From Corylus avellana (taxonomy: Eukaryota > Streptophyta > Magnoliopsida > Fagales > Betulaceae): 64,000 bases of DNA. Below, piece by piece: positions 21,494-34,214 of this stretch; positions within the stretch are counted from its first letter, which is position 1, and each line of letters opens with the position of its first letter. The stretch is taken from contig NC_081551.1 in the NCBI RefSeq assembly GCF_901000735.1, positions 16,458,545 through 16,522,544 on the forward strand. The letters run 5' to 3'. The translations under genes were made by a program, and so were the position numbers. The notes beneath the pieces were generated by a model. It was not told where the DNA came from. It worked only from the letters and a program-made list of their open reading frames with translations, and searched no databases.

Positions 21494-21556
21494 ATGGAAA
21501 CCCAATAGATGGGTACAATTAGTACAATTACAAAATCACATATACGTGAGTTCTCA
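21249..21556 (+). repeat. 5' LTR of Copia C
   Basis: 308 bp, TGTTAAAGTTAAGG to GAGTTCTCA, aligning with the 3' LTR that starts TGTTGAAGCTAAGG at 26267. Contains an (AT)n tract near 21462-21492. Confidence 0.88.
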
Positions 21557-21558
21557 TA

Positions 21559-21570
21559 TGGTATTAGAGC
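21559..21570 (+). other. Primer-binding site of Copia C
   Basis: TGGTATTAGAGC, one mismatch to the initiator-Met tRNA complement TGGTATCAGAGC, two bases after the 5' LTR. Confidence 0.88.
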
Positions 21571-21611
21571 AAACCTAAGACTAACGTCTATCTCGATCCA
21601 ATTCTCTCACT

Positions 21612-24600
21612 ATGTTGACTACTTTAGTTACCTCTAATGATTCCACACCTAGCATTACAAGCCAATCTTCCTCCACAATTTCCCTTTCTGGTATACAAAA
21701 CTTTCTCAAACTCACCAAAGACAACTAGCTTGCTTGGCGAACTACTATTTTCCCATATCTTGTGGTCAACAATATTCTCCAATTTGTTGATGGTTCATCA
21801 CTACCTCCTCCATCCACCATTCCCCATCCCACCATCCCTATTTCAGCTCCTATCTGCAATCATGAGTATCATACCTGGTGGCAACAGGACCAACTCATTC
21901 TCAGTCTCATCATTACCACACTCACTGAATCTCTTATTTGTCATGTTGTTGGATGTGTCATAGCCCGTGACCTTTGGATCTCTCTTGAGATCCAATTCAC
22001 ATCACAATCTCATGCTCATATGCTTCAAGTGCATCTTTAGCTTGGCACTATAAAGAAAGGCAGCTTATATGTGACTAACTACTTTCAAAGAATCAAGTCT
22101 TTTTGTGATATCTTGGCTACCATAGGACAACCACTCAATGATCTTCAGATTAACTCATTTTTGCTTGCAAGCTTGGGGTCTGAATATGACCCGTTGGTTA
22201 CATCAATCACTACCAAGGTTGATACAATGAATATTGATAATATTTTTGGGATATGCTTGCCAATGAGATGTGTTTGGCTCAGCATCAACCATCCCCATAT
22301 TTTTCAATATCTTCAGCCAATCTAACTGCCCATTCTCCTGGCCGTGGGAGATGATGTCATTTTTCTTTTCCTAGCCATGGTGGTCAATTTGCTAGCTGTG
22401 AACAATCCTTTTATGGAAGAGGCCATGGCTACTCCTTTTAAGGCAGAGTTCGTGGTAATTATTTCTCTGGCACATCCTGGGGTTCTCGTCTCACTTGCCA
22501 ATTGTGCAACAAGCACGGCCACATTGCAATAAATTGCTACAATCATTTTGACCATGTATTTTAGCAGGAATCCACTGCCTCACCTCAGGCTTTATATTCC
22601 TTTCTATATCTTATTCCTGATGAGAATTGGTATCCGGATACTAGTGTAACCCTTCACCTCACTAATGATATTAGTAACCATAATCTTTTAACCAAAGAAT
22701 ATGGTGGCAATGATCAGATACGTGAAGGGAATGGATCCGGTTTACCTATAAGTCACATTGGTTCGGCCTCTCTAAACTCTTCTCTTCGTCAATTCATTTT
22801 AAAACAACTCTTACATGTTCCTAATATATATAAGAATTTATTATTAGTTAGTCAATTTGCTTATGATAATTCTGTCTTTTTTGAATTTCATTCTTCTCAT
22901 TTTTTTTATTAGGGAGTGCAAAACTGGGACTCTCCTGCATCAAGGTCCACTTAAACAAAGCCTTTATTAGTTCCTCCCATCATCTGATCCTTCTTCTTCT
23001 TCAATAAAACGAGCTCTTGTTGGTGAACATATGTCTCCTTCTCACTAGCATCGTCACTTAGGTCGTCCTGCGCTTCATGTGGTTTGGCATGTCTTGTCAA
23101 AATTTAATTTACATATATTTTCTTGTCTCTATGTGCTCTGCATGTTTGCAGTCCAAGAGCCACCAACTACCCTTTCCCAGTTTAGAGTTTGTTTCATTTC
23201 AACCTTTAGATTTGGTTTTCTCAGATTTATGGGGGCTTTCTCCAGTAACTTCATTTCATGGAAATAAATACTACCATTCCATTTATTGATTCTTTTAGTA
23301 GATATACGAGGTTATTTACTAGTCAGTGCAAATCCGATGTTTATTCTGTATTTTTACACTTCCAAACCATGGTCGAACGTCTCCTCAATACCAAAATAAA
23401 ATGTGTTCAAAGTTCAAACAGATTGGGGAGGGGAATATCGTAATCTCCATCAATTATTTCATAAAAATGGTATTATTCATTGTGTCACTTACCCACATAC
23501 TCATCAACAAAATGGGTGTGTGGAGTGCAAACATCATCATCTATTCATCTTATTGAAACTACTCTCTCTCCTTACAAATAGCTACGTTCCCAAACTTTTT
23601 GGGATGAAGCTTGTCAAATATCATGCTATCTCATAAACCGATTGCCTACGCCAATTCTACAAAATTTCTCTCCCTTTGAGAAATTATTTAAACCTGTTCC
23701 TAATTATAATTTCTTATGTATCTATGGTTACGCTTGCTTCCCTCATTGTCGCACATACAATAAACACAAATTTGCAACTAGGTTTGAAGAATGTGTCTTT
23801 TTAGGATATATTTCTCTGCATAAAGGTTACCATCGTCCCACTAAAAAAGGATTTGTGTCACCTGATGTAGTGTTCAATGAGAATGTGTTTCCTTTTGCTG
23901 TTGAGTCTTCCAAGTCTCCTACTCAAACTCCAACTCTTTTGCCTATATCTATTTTGGTACCTACACACATAGTGCATCTCCCTTACCTGTGTCCCTCTCA
24001 CATGTCACCTACAAGTTCTCTTCCTCCTATAGAAATGCCTCCAAATCAAGTTGAGACTCATAGGTCTCCTGATCCATCTCCCACACGGCCTCTGTATTGG
24101 ACGCACACCATGACCACACGGGCACAGAATAATATCCATTGTCCCAAGAATTTTACAGATGGTATCTTACGGTATCTTATATCATATGCCTTGCACTTTC
24201 TAGTGATGCAGCTATGGTTGAACCCTCATGCTACACATCTACTGAGAACATTCTAGAATTGAGAGTAACCATGCAAGTAGAATTTAATGCATTGATGAAG
24301 AATAAAACGTGGACTTTGGTTCCACAGTCAACTGCCCATAACCTTGTAGGTTGCAAATGGGTTTTCAAGTTGAATAGAAAAGCAAATGGCTTAGTTGAAC
24401 GTCACAAGGTTAGACTTGTTGTGAAGGGGTTTCACCAACAAGCAGGGGTTGATTTTGGAGAGACTTTTAGTCCGGTTGTGAAGCCAACTACCATTCGGAC
24501 AGTACTCTCACTTGCCTACTCCGCAGGATGGTCTATACTTCAAATAGACATCCAAAATACATTTCTTCATGGGGTTCTATCTGAAGAAGTTTACATGATT

Positions 24601-26250
24601 CAACTACCAGGTTTTGTGCATCCATCTTGTTGTGCATGCACTTGTGAGGTTTGTGTCCCATATTGAGAAAGTATAAAGAATAAGAGTGGTTAATATACCT
24701 AAATGGACCCAAGCCCATTAGCTTAGACTTTTGGGCTAGAAGTGGTGTCCTAATATGTATATTAATTTACTCATGTTTAACTCCACTTGGTGTTTCTCTC
24801 CCCAACAATTGGTATCAGAGCTCATGGTTTGCTTCCGCTACGGCTAATACGAGTGTCTTGGTTTGACGCGTTTGGTTTGACTCCGGTAAAAAGAGTGGTT
24901 TCTCTTGGAGTATACGTGATACTCTTGTGTGTGGGGGAGTTTGGTCAATGTGAAAGAAACTCACAAGTGAGGGGAGAATTGTTGTGCATGCACTTATGAG
25001 GTTTGTGTCCCACATTAAGAAAGTATAAAGAATAAGAGTAGTTAATATATATAAGTGGACCTAAGCCCATTAGCTTAGGCTTTTGGGCTAGAAATGGTGT
25101 CCTAATATGTATATTAAGTTACTATTGTTTGACTCCCCTTGCTATCTATCTTCCCAACACATCTTTTCCGTCACATGTGTGCAAGCTTGATAAAGACCTA
25201 TATGGTTTAAAACAGGTGCCACGTGCATGGTTATCATGTCTAAGTGACAAGCTTCTCACACTTGGGTTCATGGCATCTAAGGCTGATCCATCTCTTTTTT
25301 TTTTTTTTTAAGACGTCTACTCTCACTATGTTCATCCTTATCTACGTTGATGAAATCATAATCACTACCTTGGATTGAAATGCTTTTGATGATCTTCTCC
25401 AACAACTGGGACGTGTGCTTGCTATAAAAGACCTTGGTTCACTCAACTACTTCTTAGGCATGGAGGTTATTAATCTCAAATCCAAATCTACTAAAGTGTA
25501 CAATATGTTAGATGCTAAGCCTATTTCGTCCCCTATGTCATCCTTTTACACGTTAATAGCATTTGAAGGTGATCCAGTTGAGGATTCGTCTCTTTTTCAA
25601 AGCACAGTTGGCTCTTTACAATATTTGTCCCTTACATGGCCTGATTTGCCTTTTTCAGTTAATCGTGTATGTTAATTTATGCATAGGCCAACAAAACTTC
25701 ATTGGCAGGCAATCAAATGCATCTTAAGGTATCTTAAACACAAGCACACATGGCTTACTTCTCACTCGTAGCGGTACTTCAATTGGAAGCTTTTTCAAAT
25801 GCAGATTGGGCAGGTTGCCTGGATGATATGCGATCCACATGGTCTTATTTTGTTTTCTTAGTGTCCAATTTAATTTCATGGCGTTCTCATAAAAAACTTA
25901 TTGTCTCTCGCTCGAGCACTGAAGTTGAATACAAGTCCCATGCAAATACAGTCATTGAACTCTCATGGATTCAATATTTACTACGTAATCTAGGTTTCGT
26001 TCTTCACTCTCCACCACGGTTATGGTGTGATAATTTTAGCACTACTTATCTCTCAGCCAACCCGATTTTTCACGCTCGAACAAACATGTGGAGAAAGATT
26101 TTCATTTTGTTTAGGATAAGGTTTCAAATAAATCACTGGAAGTGCAGTCTATTCCAACAAAGGATCAACTTGTTGATGTATTGACAAAGCCTTTTCTATC
26201 CATGAAATTTCAGCAATTTTGTTTCAAGTTGAACATGAGAAATCCCACGT
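21612..26250 (+). pseudogene. Decayed gag-pol of Copia C
   Basis: Gag starts at an ATG at 21612 and contains the UBN2-type core (EYHTWWQQDQLILSLI, LASLGSEYDPLVTSITTKVD). A CCHC knuckle CNKHGHIAINC lies near 22512-22545. Protease and integrase are heavily degraded (22620-24100). RT from about 24250 shows [30 protein letters not shown] and ILQIDIQNTFLHGVLSEEVY. RNase H (25750-26184) has [15 protein letters not shown]. The YVDD-type box reads YVDEIII near 25342, so its second Asp is changed. Many stops and frameshifts; the TRIM at 24628-25159 interrupts RT. Not functional. Confidence 0.88.
24628..25159 (+). mobile_element. Complete TRIM retrotransposon, 532 bp
   Basis: Two 180-bp LTRs (24628-24807, 24980-25159), both TGTTGTGCATGCACTT...CCCAACA, about 89% identical by eye. 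PBS ATTGGTATCAGAGC follows LTR1 at 24808-24821; polypurine GTGAGGGGAGAA precedes LTR2. Perfect 5-bp TSD CATCT (24623-24627, 25160-25164). The 172-bp core has no coding capacity, so it must be mobilised in trans. Confidence 0.95.
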
Positions 26251-26266
26251 TGAACTTGCGGGAGAG

Positions 26267-26413
26267 TGTTGAAGCTAAGGTTCAGTCCCACTCAAACTCA
26301 ACTACTAAGGATAATATTGAAGCCAAAGATAAAGCTCATTCAAACACAATTAATGATAAGAGGGCGATCTAGATAACTACAAAGATTATGTTATTCAAAT
26401 CTTTTATTTATAT
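26267..26413 (+). repeat. 3' LTR of Copia C, left part
   Basis: Follows polypurine TTGCGGGAGAG and matches the 5' LTR up to TTATTCAAATCTT, where the N gap begins. Confidence 0.85.
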
Positions 26414-26513
26414 NNNNNNNNNNNNNNNNNNNNNNNNNNNNNNNNNNNNNNNNNNNNNNNNNNNNNNNNNNNNNNNNNNNNNNNNNNNNNNNNNNNNNNN
26501 NNNNNNNNNNNNN
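26414..26513. other. Assembly gap (100 N)
   Basis: Exactly 100 N inside the 3' LTR of Copia C, beside a GC-rich hairpin-prone repeat. Confidence 1.
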
Positions 26514-26799
26514 GGGGTGGCCAGCAGCCACCCCAAAGGGAGGTGGGGGTGGCTTGCCGCCTCCCACAGCTCATGGGGGTGGCCAGCGAGCCACCCCCAG
26601 ATGGGCCGGGGTGGCAGCGAGCCGCCCCCACCGCCCTCTGGGGTGGCTCTCTAAATTTATTTAAATAATAATAATAAAACCTGATATAATCAGGTGTAGT
26701 TGTATTTTTTTCTCTTATTGTGTTCCAAGCTGATGTGTGAGCTTTTGAATGGTTGGCATAAAACAAGGGTTTTATGCCACAACCGTATGGAAGTTATAC
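26514..26799. repeat. GC-rich GGTGGC/GCCACC repeat within the Copia C LTR region
   Basis: 26514-26655 consists of self-complementary GGGGTGGC / GCCACCCC blocks like those at 15170-15345, followed by AT-rich sequence and a small hairpin (GGCATAAAAC...GTTTTATGCC) at about 26755-26782. Probably a DNA transposon inserted in the LTR, its left end lost in the gap. Confidence 0.5.
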
Positions 26800-27203
26800 T
26801 GTTATAGTGCTAATATGGGACTAAGTAAGGAAAGAATGATGGAAGAAAGAGAGAAAGAGAAGAGAAGAATTGAGAGAATCTTATTGAACATGCAAGTAAC
26901 TTCAAGGGTTACTCAACCTCCAAGCATTTCGAGTATGCCGAACTCCAAGTTCATCAATGAACTACAATTCACAAGCTACTCATTACAATCTGACCTTTAT
27001 CCCTTATACTATTGTTTCCCGCCAATACACATAACAGTTAACTACTTAACAGAATGTCAACTACCATAACAACAATTAACAGAATATTAACTACTATAAC
27101 GGCAATTAACAGAATAACTGTCAAGTAGATTGCAACTCTTAGCGCTTCCACGTGTCTTCCTAAGCTATTGCCAACTGTCCATGCAATACTTAGGACTATT
27201 ACA
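26800..27203 (-). repeat. 3' LTR of the chromovirus
   Basis: 404 bp, highly similar to the right LTR; repeated AACTACTATAAC-type motifs inside. Confidence 0.92.
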
Positions 27204-27216
27204 CTACTCCCTCCTT

Positions 27217-30200
27217 TTAAAACACATTGCCCACAAGGTGAGGGGAAGATTGTTTTAATAATCCATATTCCTCCCATGTAGCATTCGCCTTTTCATGTCC
27301 TACCCATCGTATAAGTAGGTCAGTGACTGAGCAGTTTGCAGCAGGCCTGCACCGTCTGGGTAGGACCTTAGCTGTCTCAGGCTGAATAACACCATTCCCA
27401 TCCACTAGAGGTAGCCTAGGAACGACTGTGGTGCCTCTTCCCAACTTTGGTTTTAACTGAGATACATGAAAAACAAGATGGATCTTTGTTGCAATTGGTA
27501 GGTCTAGCTCATAGGCCACCTCTTCAATTCTCTTAACCACAGTGAATGGACCATAGAATCTAGGAGATAACTTCAATGCCCTGCGGATCACCAAAGAACC
27601 TTGCCTATAAGGTTGTAGCCCCAAATACACATGCTGCCTAATCGCCAAAGTTCTCTCTATCATCCTTAAATCAGCATACTTCTTCATCCTCTGCTATGCA
27701 TGCTGTAAATTCTGCTGCAAAAGGGATAGAATAACTTCCCTACTCCTCAAAATCTCATCCACAGCCTCTACTTTAGTTGTACTTGGTACATAAGAAAGCA
27801 ACCTTGGAGGTAACCTGCCATAGACTACCTCAAATGGGGTCATCTTAATGGACCCATTCCAAGTTGTATTATACCAATATTCAGCCCTTGGTATCCAACT
27901 ACTCCACTACTTAGGTTTATCTTGAACAAAGCATCTCACGTAGTTTTCCAAACATTTGTTTACAATCTCTGTTTGACCATCAGTTTGGGGATGGTAACTT
28001 GTACTCATCTTCAAAGAAGTTCCTTGCAACCGAAACATTATTTCCAAAATTTACTTGTGAATGTGGGGTCTTTATCAGAAATTATAGAGGTAGGCATGCC
28101 ATGTAACTTGAAAATGTTAGCCACAAAGAGTTGAGCTATCTTTGAAGCAGTGTAAGGGTGAGCTAAAGACATAAAGTGACCATACTTTGATAATCATTCT
28201 ACCACCACAAAAATCATAGTATGTCCCTGAGATAGAAGCAACCCTTCCACAAAATCCATGGAAATGTCAGACCAAACCTGTAGAGAAATTGGTAGGGGCT
28301 AGAGCAGCCCTGTATGAGAAGTATTCTCATTCTTATTTTGCTGATAGATTGCACATTCTCTAATAAATGTCTTTAGATCTTTTTTCAAACCCTTCCAAAA
28401 AAAATCTCTCTTAGCTCTTTGCATTGTCCTCTCAAACCCAAAATGTCCTGCCATCAGATCACTATGTATAAAAGCCAAAACTTGTTCTTTAATGACTTGA
28501 CAGCTCTCCAAATACAGTCTATTCTTGTAAAATAACAACCCATCCCTGAAAGCAAAATTTTTTGTATTCAAGTTGTTGCTCTGCCACCTTGCAATCAAAG
28601 ACTTCAACTCTTCATCCACCTGGTATTGCTCTTTAAGCTTATCAATCCAATTAGAAGTTGGAATGGAGAAAAGAGAAATAGTCACTTCCTCTGCCCAACC
28701 TTCCCTTCTAGATAAGGCATTTGCTACTCTGTTATCCACCCCTCAATTGAATTCCATAGTAAAATCATAGCCTAGCAACTTGGTGATCCATTTCTGCTGA
28801 AAAGGTGTACCAACCTTCTACTCTAGTAAAAATTTTAAGCTTTGTTGGTTAGTTTTAACCAAAAAACTTTGCCCTAGTAGATATGGTCTCCATTTCTGGA
28901 TGGCAATCACCAATGCAAACTGCCCTTTCTCATAGGTAGACATGAGAAGAGTTCTTCCTTTCAAAGCCTTACTCAAGTAAGCAATAGGCCTAACATTCTA
29001 CATCAAGACTGCTCATATACCCATTCCACTAGCATCACATTCAATGACAAAGGCCTAGGAAAAATTCGGCAAAGCTAGAACAGGAGCTTCAGTCACTGCA
29101 GCTTTGAGGTTTTGAAAAGCTTCCTTAGCAGCTTCATCCCAAGTAAAGGCATTCGTCTTCAACATAGTAGTTAATGGAGCAGCAATTGATCCATACCCCT
29201 TTATAAACTTCATGTAGTAACCTGTCAAACCCAAGTAGCCTCTCAAAGCTTTGATGTTGGTTGGAAATGGCCACTCCACCATAGCTTGGATTTTCCCTAG
29301 ATTAGCTTTCACCCCATTTTCTGACACAATATGGCCCAGATACTCCACCTTTTTACACCCAAATTTACACTTTGACTTCTTGGCAAATAACTTGTGTCTC
29401 CTCAAGATGTCTAAGGTCAATTGTAAATGTTGTTTGTGGTTGTTTACATCTTTACTAAATATAAGAATGTCATCAAAGAACACCAAAATGAACTTCTAAG
29501 GTAAGGCAGGAAAATATGGTTCATTAAGCTTTGGAAGGTAGAAGGTGCATTAGTTAACCCAACTGGCATAACCAAGAATTCATAATGCCCTTTATGTGTC
29601 CTAAAAGCAATCTTAGGAATATCCTTTTCAACCACTCTAATCTGGTGATAACCAGATATCAAATCCAATTTAGAAAAAATGGTAGCTCCCTACAGCTCAT
29701 CTAATAGTTCATCTACATTAGGAATTGGAAATCTATCTTTAATAGCTACCTTGTTGAAAGATCTGTAATCCACGCACATTCTCCATGTCGCATCTGCCTT
29801 CCTTACTAGGATCACTGGAGAAGAAAATGGGCTATTGCTGTGTCGGATCACACCAGATTTCAGCAACTCCTTAGCTATCTTTTCAATTTTTTCTTTCTGA
29901 TAAAATGGATACCTGTAAGGCCTGATTGAAATAGGCTACACACCTTCTTGCAGGTTAATAGCATGATCATGTGATCTATTTGATGGTAGCTCAGTAGGTA
30001 CTTGAAAAATATCCTTAAACTCCTCAAGAATATCATCCAACACTCCTGGATTCTGACATCTCTTTTGGCCCTCAATACCGTGCAGCTGTTGGGATTGATC
30101 CTCTGTTTCAATCAATTGTAATAACACCCCCTTATTTCCCCTTTTTAACCACCTAAATGAGCTTTCATCTTCTAAACTCAAGTTAGGACCTTACTGTAAT

Positions 30201-31557
30201 CCTTTAAAGCTACACCTCCTTGTACCCCACTGAAACACCATAGTAAGGTCATCAAAATTCCATAAAATTGGACCTAATAACCTCAACCATTGAATTCCTA
30301 GAACTACATCACATCCAGCTAAGTGCAGAATAAACAAATCAACCTGAAAAACATTCCCCTGCATCTTAAGAGAAAGGTCTTCACATTTTCTTGGTCTACT
30401 GATTTGTTGGCCATTTGCTATTCTCACCTTAATAACATCCTTGTTTGTACTTGTCATACCAAGCATCTTAGCCACGTGCACATCCACAAAATTATAAGTG
30501 TTACCTTAATCAATGAGAATTATCACCTGTAGACCTCTTATAATTCCCACCATTCTCATAGTTTTTGGATTGGGGGTTCCTGAAATAGCATTGAGTGAAA
30601 TTTCTGGCTCCTAATCCATAAAGAACTTTCCTGGATCCTCCTCCTCTTTTTCCACAATCTCCTCCTCTACTTCCTCAATAAGAAACAATTTAGGTACAGC
30701 ACAGACATGACCCCTACTCCATTTGGCATCACATGAATAACACAAGTCCTATTTTCTCCTCTCATCCATTTGAGCAGAAGAAATTTTTTGAATTGGCACA
30801 AGTGCCTTAGGATTCTCATCGGTAGATCCTTTTGGCTGGTTATTCCCTCCAAACCCTCATCGATATTGCCTAGGTTGAGAAAACTGCATTCTATTCCCGT
30901 AGGCATTCCCACTTCTCATAAAAGCATAATTGTTTTCACCCCCGACTCCCTAGTTTCTACTAGAACTCCACATTGATTTTCCAGACTTGATGTTATTTGC
31001 AAGACATTCCTCCTGAATTCTTCCTAAAGAATAAGCATCATTCAATGTTTTAGGGTTAAACATTTTCACTGGCAGCCTAATATCATCCTCCAATCCTCCC
31101 ATAAAACAACTTAGTTTATGGGGATCTATCAACCTATGAACTCGATTTGCTAGCACTTCAAATTGAGTCTTATCATCCTCTAAAGAACCAGTTTGTTTAA
31201 GTTTAGATAGAGTCTCCATAGGATCATCATAGGACTCTCTACCAAACCTTACTTGAATAGCCACCAATAACTCATCCCAACTTGAAAGATTATGAGAACT
31301 ACGTAAAGCTTGAAACCAAGATAAAGCCTTACCTTCCATGTGGAATGCAGTGATGCTTAATTTCTGGCCTTTGGGTATCTCATAGAATTCAAAAAACTGT
31401 TCTGCTCTATAATACTTGCCATCATCTCCACCAAATTTCGATTGCATTCCTTCATTTCATTCATTTCCTTCCTCATTTCCAAGAGAGCAATCTGAAACTC
31501 TCTCTCTTGTTCAAGTTGAGCTTCTTCCATTGTAGATCTCGTTCTCATTAAGAACAA
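27217..31557 (-). pseudogene. Chromovirus gag-pol, broken frames
   Basis: In order on the minus strand: gag N-terminus (31557-31357) and capsid-like region (31447-30950, KFGGDDGKYYRAEQFFEFYE, WFQALRSSHNLSSWDELLVA); knuckle CYSCDAKWSRGHVC near 30740; protease with the active-site Ser replaced by a stop (ILID-stop-GNTYNFVD) near 30500; RT (29668-29055) with [15 protein letters not shown] and KSKCKFGCKKVEYLGHIVSE; RNase H; integrase zinc region (28739-28299, GHFGFERTMQRAKRDFFWKG); and a C-terminal chromodomain (27687-27217, LLIRWVGHEKANATWEEYGL). Multiple stops and frameshifts mean no intact polyprotein, yet all domains are still recognisable. Confidence 0.9.
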
Positions 31558-31584
31558 AAAAAAAAAAAACTCGATGGATCAAGG

Positions 31585-31596
31585 GCTCTGATACCA
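31585..31596 (-). other. Primer-binding site of the chromovirus
   Basis: GCTCTGATACCA on the plus strand is the exact reverse complement of the Met-tRNA primer site, two bases inside the 5' LTR. Confidence 0.92.
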
Positions 31597-31598
31597 CT

Positions 31599-32007
31599 TG
31601 TTATAGTGCTAATATGGGACAAAATAAGAAAAGAATGATGGGAGAAAAAGAGAAAGAGAAGAGAAGAGAAGAATTGAGAGAATCTTATTGAACAAGCAAG
31701 TAACTTCGAGGGTTACTCAACCTCCAAGCATTTCGAGTATGCCCAACTCCAAGTTCATCAATGAACTACAATTCACAAGCTACTCATTACAACCTAACCT
31801 TTAGCCCTTATACTATTGCTTCCCGCCAATACACATAACAGCTAACTACTTAACAGAATGTCAACTACCATAACAACAATTAACAGAATATTAACTACTA
31901 TAACAGCAATTAACAGAATAACTACCAAGTAGATTGCAGCTCTTAGCTCTTCCACGTGTCTTCCTAAGCTATTGCTAACTGTCCATGCAATACTTAGGAC
32001 TATTACA
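31599..32007 (-). repeat. 5' LTR of the chromovirus
   Basis: 409 bp; partner of 26800-27203. Confidence 0.92.
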
Positions 32008-32044
32008 TATTCTCATTACAAAATCACATATAAGTGAGTTCTCA

Positions 32045-32260
32045 TAGCAATTATGAAAGTTAACAATTATAGTTGAAGTCAAAGAGGAATTTAGCCTTGA
32101 GATACACATGGTTCTTGAAGTAAATGAGGCCCAAGTTATGGTCCAACCACTTCATCCGCTTGTATTTTCTTCACCAACTTCTGTAATTCATAATCATAGT
32201 GTATCTCATATTGGATGGTTCAGTCCATTGTGGTACATGTTGTGAAAGAGCCATGAGGTT
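32045..32260 (-). pseudogene. Gypsy integrase N-terminal relic (other half of the host element)
   Basis: Minus-strand frame LGLIYFKNHVYLKAKF resembles the segment just before the Gypsy integrase zinc finger and precedes in order the relic at 20866-21248. A frame break separates it from ELQKLVKKIQADEVV. Confidence 0.55.
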
Positions 32261-33434
32261 ACCGACATATATATGGCTGGATAAAACATTTGCACCCCCT
32301 CACTTGTAGCATTTTGGTTAGCCGCCGCTGTACCAAGCATTGGGACATTCAAAACCTAATAATTGAAGCTATTGAAAGCAACACTTCTCCAATCATTTTC
32401 TTATGGAGCAATAGTCAGGATCGAGTCCACGGGCTAAGCCCATGGAATATTAGTGGGTGTCACTTAGAGATCATTTAGTTTGCAAAATAGTTATTTCATT
32501 GAGAAAATGAATAGTTATTACTAGAATGAAATAAGTTAGAATTTAATAGCTATTCATATTCATTACTTTGGTTGTAACATTGGAATAGAATTATGAATAT
32601 TCATTATGATCCATGCATTCGTGAATTGAATCATATTGTAATTAAAATTCCTAAAACAAGTTATAATATAATTATAATTTATATTTTTCAAGAAAGTCCT
32701 AGACTTGGGAAAAGGAAGGATTGAGCAAAGATACGTGGATATGTACATGTAAACAATGTTTTATTTTAAGTATGTTGCTTACTATATATTATCATATCCT
32801 AGTAAATGTATGGTGTTTACAGTTTACCTCAAAGCGCTTTATTGTTTTAGAAATTGCGCATATACTTTAAGGAAAGTTTTAGTTTGATTTAAGTCAGTTT
32901 TCAGTAAAATAAAAGAGACAGAGGTTTCAGTTACAACAAAAGGGCTCATGTCACATAGGCAGTTTGGTTGAAGGTTTTTACTTACTGAGTTGTGAACTTA
33001 CAGTTCTACCTATAAGTTTAAAATTTTACAACTATAGCAGCGCAGGATGCAGATGGGCTCAACTGGTACGTGCAATATGAACCATTAGATTGAAGAGGTC
33101 ATAAATTTTAAAGGTCCAAGGCGATGAGGTATCTTTGGGAGTTTTCAGGTTTAAGTCTAGATGGCTTGTAAGCTATTTTGATGATGTGTAGTTTTGAAAC
33201 TTCCAATAGTAATAATTTTTTATATATATTGAACGAGTGTATATAAGTTACACTTAGATGTAAGTTACATTTCAGATTAATGTTCTAGTAATTGCTCTTA
33301 CAGTTTATAGTTTAGTTAAAGTTCAAAGCAAAATATATAGCATTTTCATTGCATTGTTTATCAAGAAAAGTAGTAGTAGCGCCACATGGATATATGTAAA
33401 ATATATTGCAATATTGATCGGGTGGGGCATTACA
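32261..33434 (+). mobile_element. Probable degenerate Gypsy LTR
   Basis: Ends GGGTGGGGCATTACA at 33434, the usual end of large Gypsy LTRs such as the one at 39308-41155. It carries an ACTTACTGAGTTGTGAACT motif near 32981 like the R/U5 region of such LTRs. Start and TSD unknown. Confidence 0.35.
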
Positions 33435-34214
33435 ACCGGCCACCCATTTGGTTGTTTTGTGGATAGCCGAACCACCAAAATAACCATAGGGTTAATCTGA
33501 AAGCTCTACGCCGAGCTAAATATAGGTAATTAACTCATTGAAAGTCAAGTTTTATATGCAAAAATCATGATATCTTTTCTTAGGCCTTATGCTCTAGAGA
33601 ATGTGTCTGTCTAAAGAAATAGGCAATGTTCAATTTCATTGATACCTATTAAAAAGAACAGGTAAGTTTCTCAGCTGGATTGAGTATAATATTGCAATGA
33701 AGAAAAGTTACTTCTCCAAGTAAATTATTTTTATTGCCGACAGATCAAAATAAAATCTTCTACATAATATATTAATCAAGCCCTAACCATCCATGCCATC
33801 ATGTAATTGTAAATGGATAAAGGGAAACCTAATCTAGCTTATAGATTTTTTAAACGATACTGACAGATCCATCCCAACGACAACTGAATTTTAGAGAGTT
33901 TGAAACAAGGTTTTTTTATTTTTTATTTTTTTAATTCAAAAACTCTATTTTTCAACGCAATTTCAATCTCGCTTAAAAAGCGGTGCTGATCCACTAGAAG
34001 TCGAGCAGTTTAACCAAACACAAGTTTTTTTGTTAAAAAGTTATTTGATTACACATCGAAAAGATTTATTCATACACAAATGATATCATCAAATGCGAAT
34101 TGTGTATATATGAAGCAACCAAATCAATATATATATATAAGCTCACCTAAAAAAAAAACAAAAAAAAAAAAATCTCACATAAGCTCCGTGTATGAGATAG
34201 ACCGGAAAACGAAA

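Larger units (their letters stand above)
26800..32007 (-). mobile_element. Full-length chromodomain Ty3/Gypsy (chromovirus) element
   Basis: 5208 bp, LTRs 26800-27203 (3') and 31599-32007 (5'), both TGTTATAGTGCTAATATGGG...GGACTATTACA. PBS GCTCTGATACCA (reverse complement of TGGTATCAGAGC) at 31585-31596; polypurine AAAAGGAGGGAGTAG next to the 3' LTR. Flanks TATAC and TATTC are a near-TSD with one mismatch. Short LTRs and a C-terminal chromodomain suggest a Reina-type chromovirus (inference). Inserted in the 3' LTR of Copia C. Confidence 0.92.
21249..32044 (+). mobile_element. Copia element C (Ale-like) with two nested insertions
   Basis: 5' LTR 21249-21556; a related 3' LTR begins at 26267, is cut by the N gap, and its last 37 bp (TACAAAATCACAT...GTTCTCA) reappear at 32008-32044 beyond the nested Gypsy. 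The element was therefore about 5.5 kb before the TRIM (24628-25159) and the Gypsy (26800-32007) inserted. Orientation plus. No clean TSD: left GCCAT, right TAGCA. Confidence 0.82.

Noticed and set aside
26388..26766. ORFs spanning the 100-N gap
   Set aside because: They read through N and GC-rich repeat; not meaningful.
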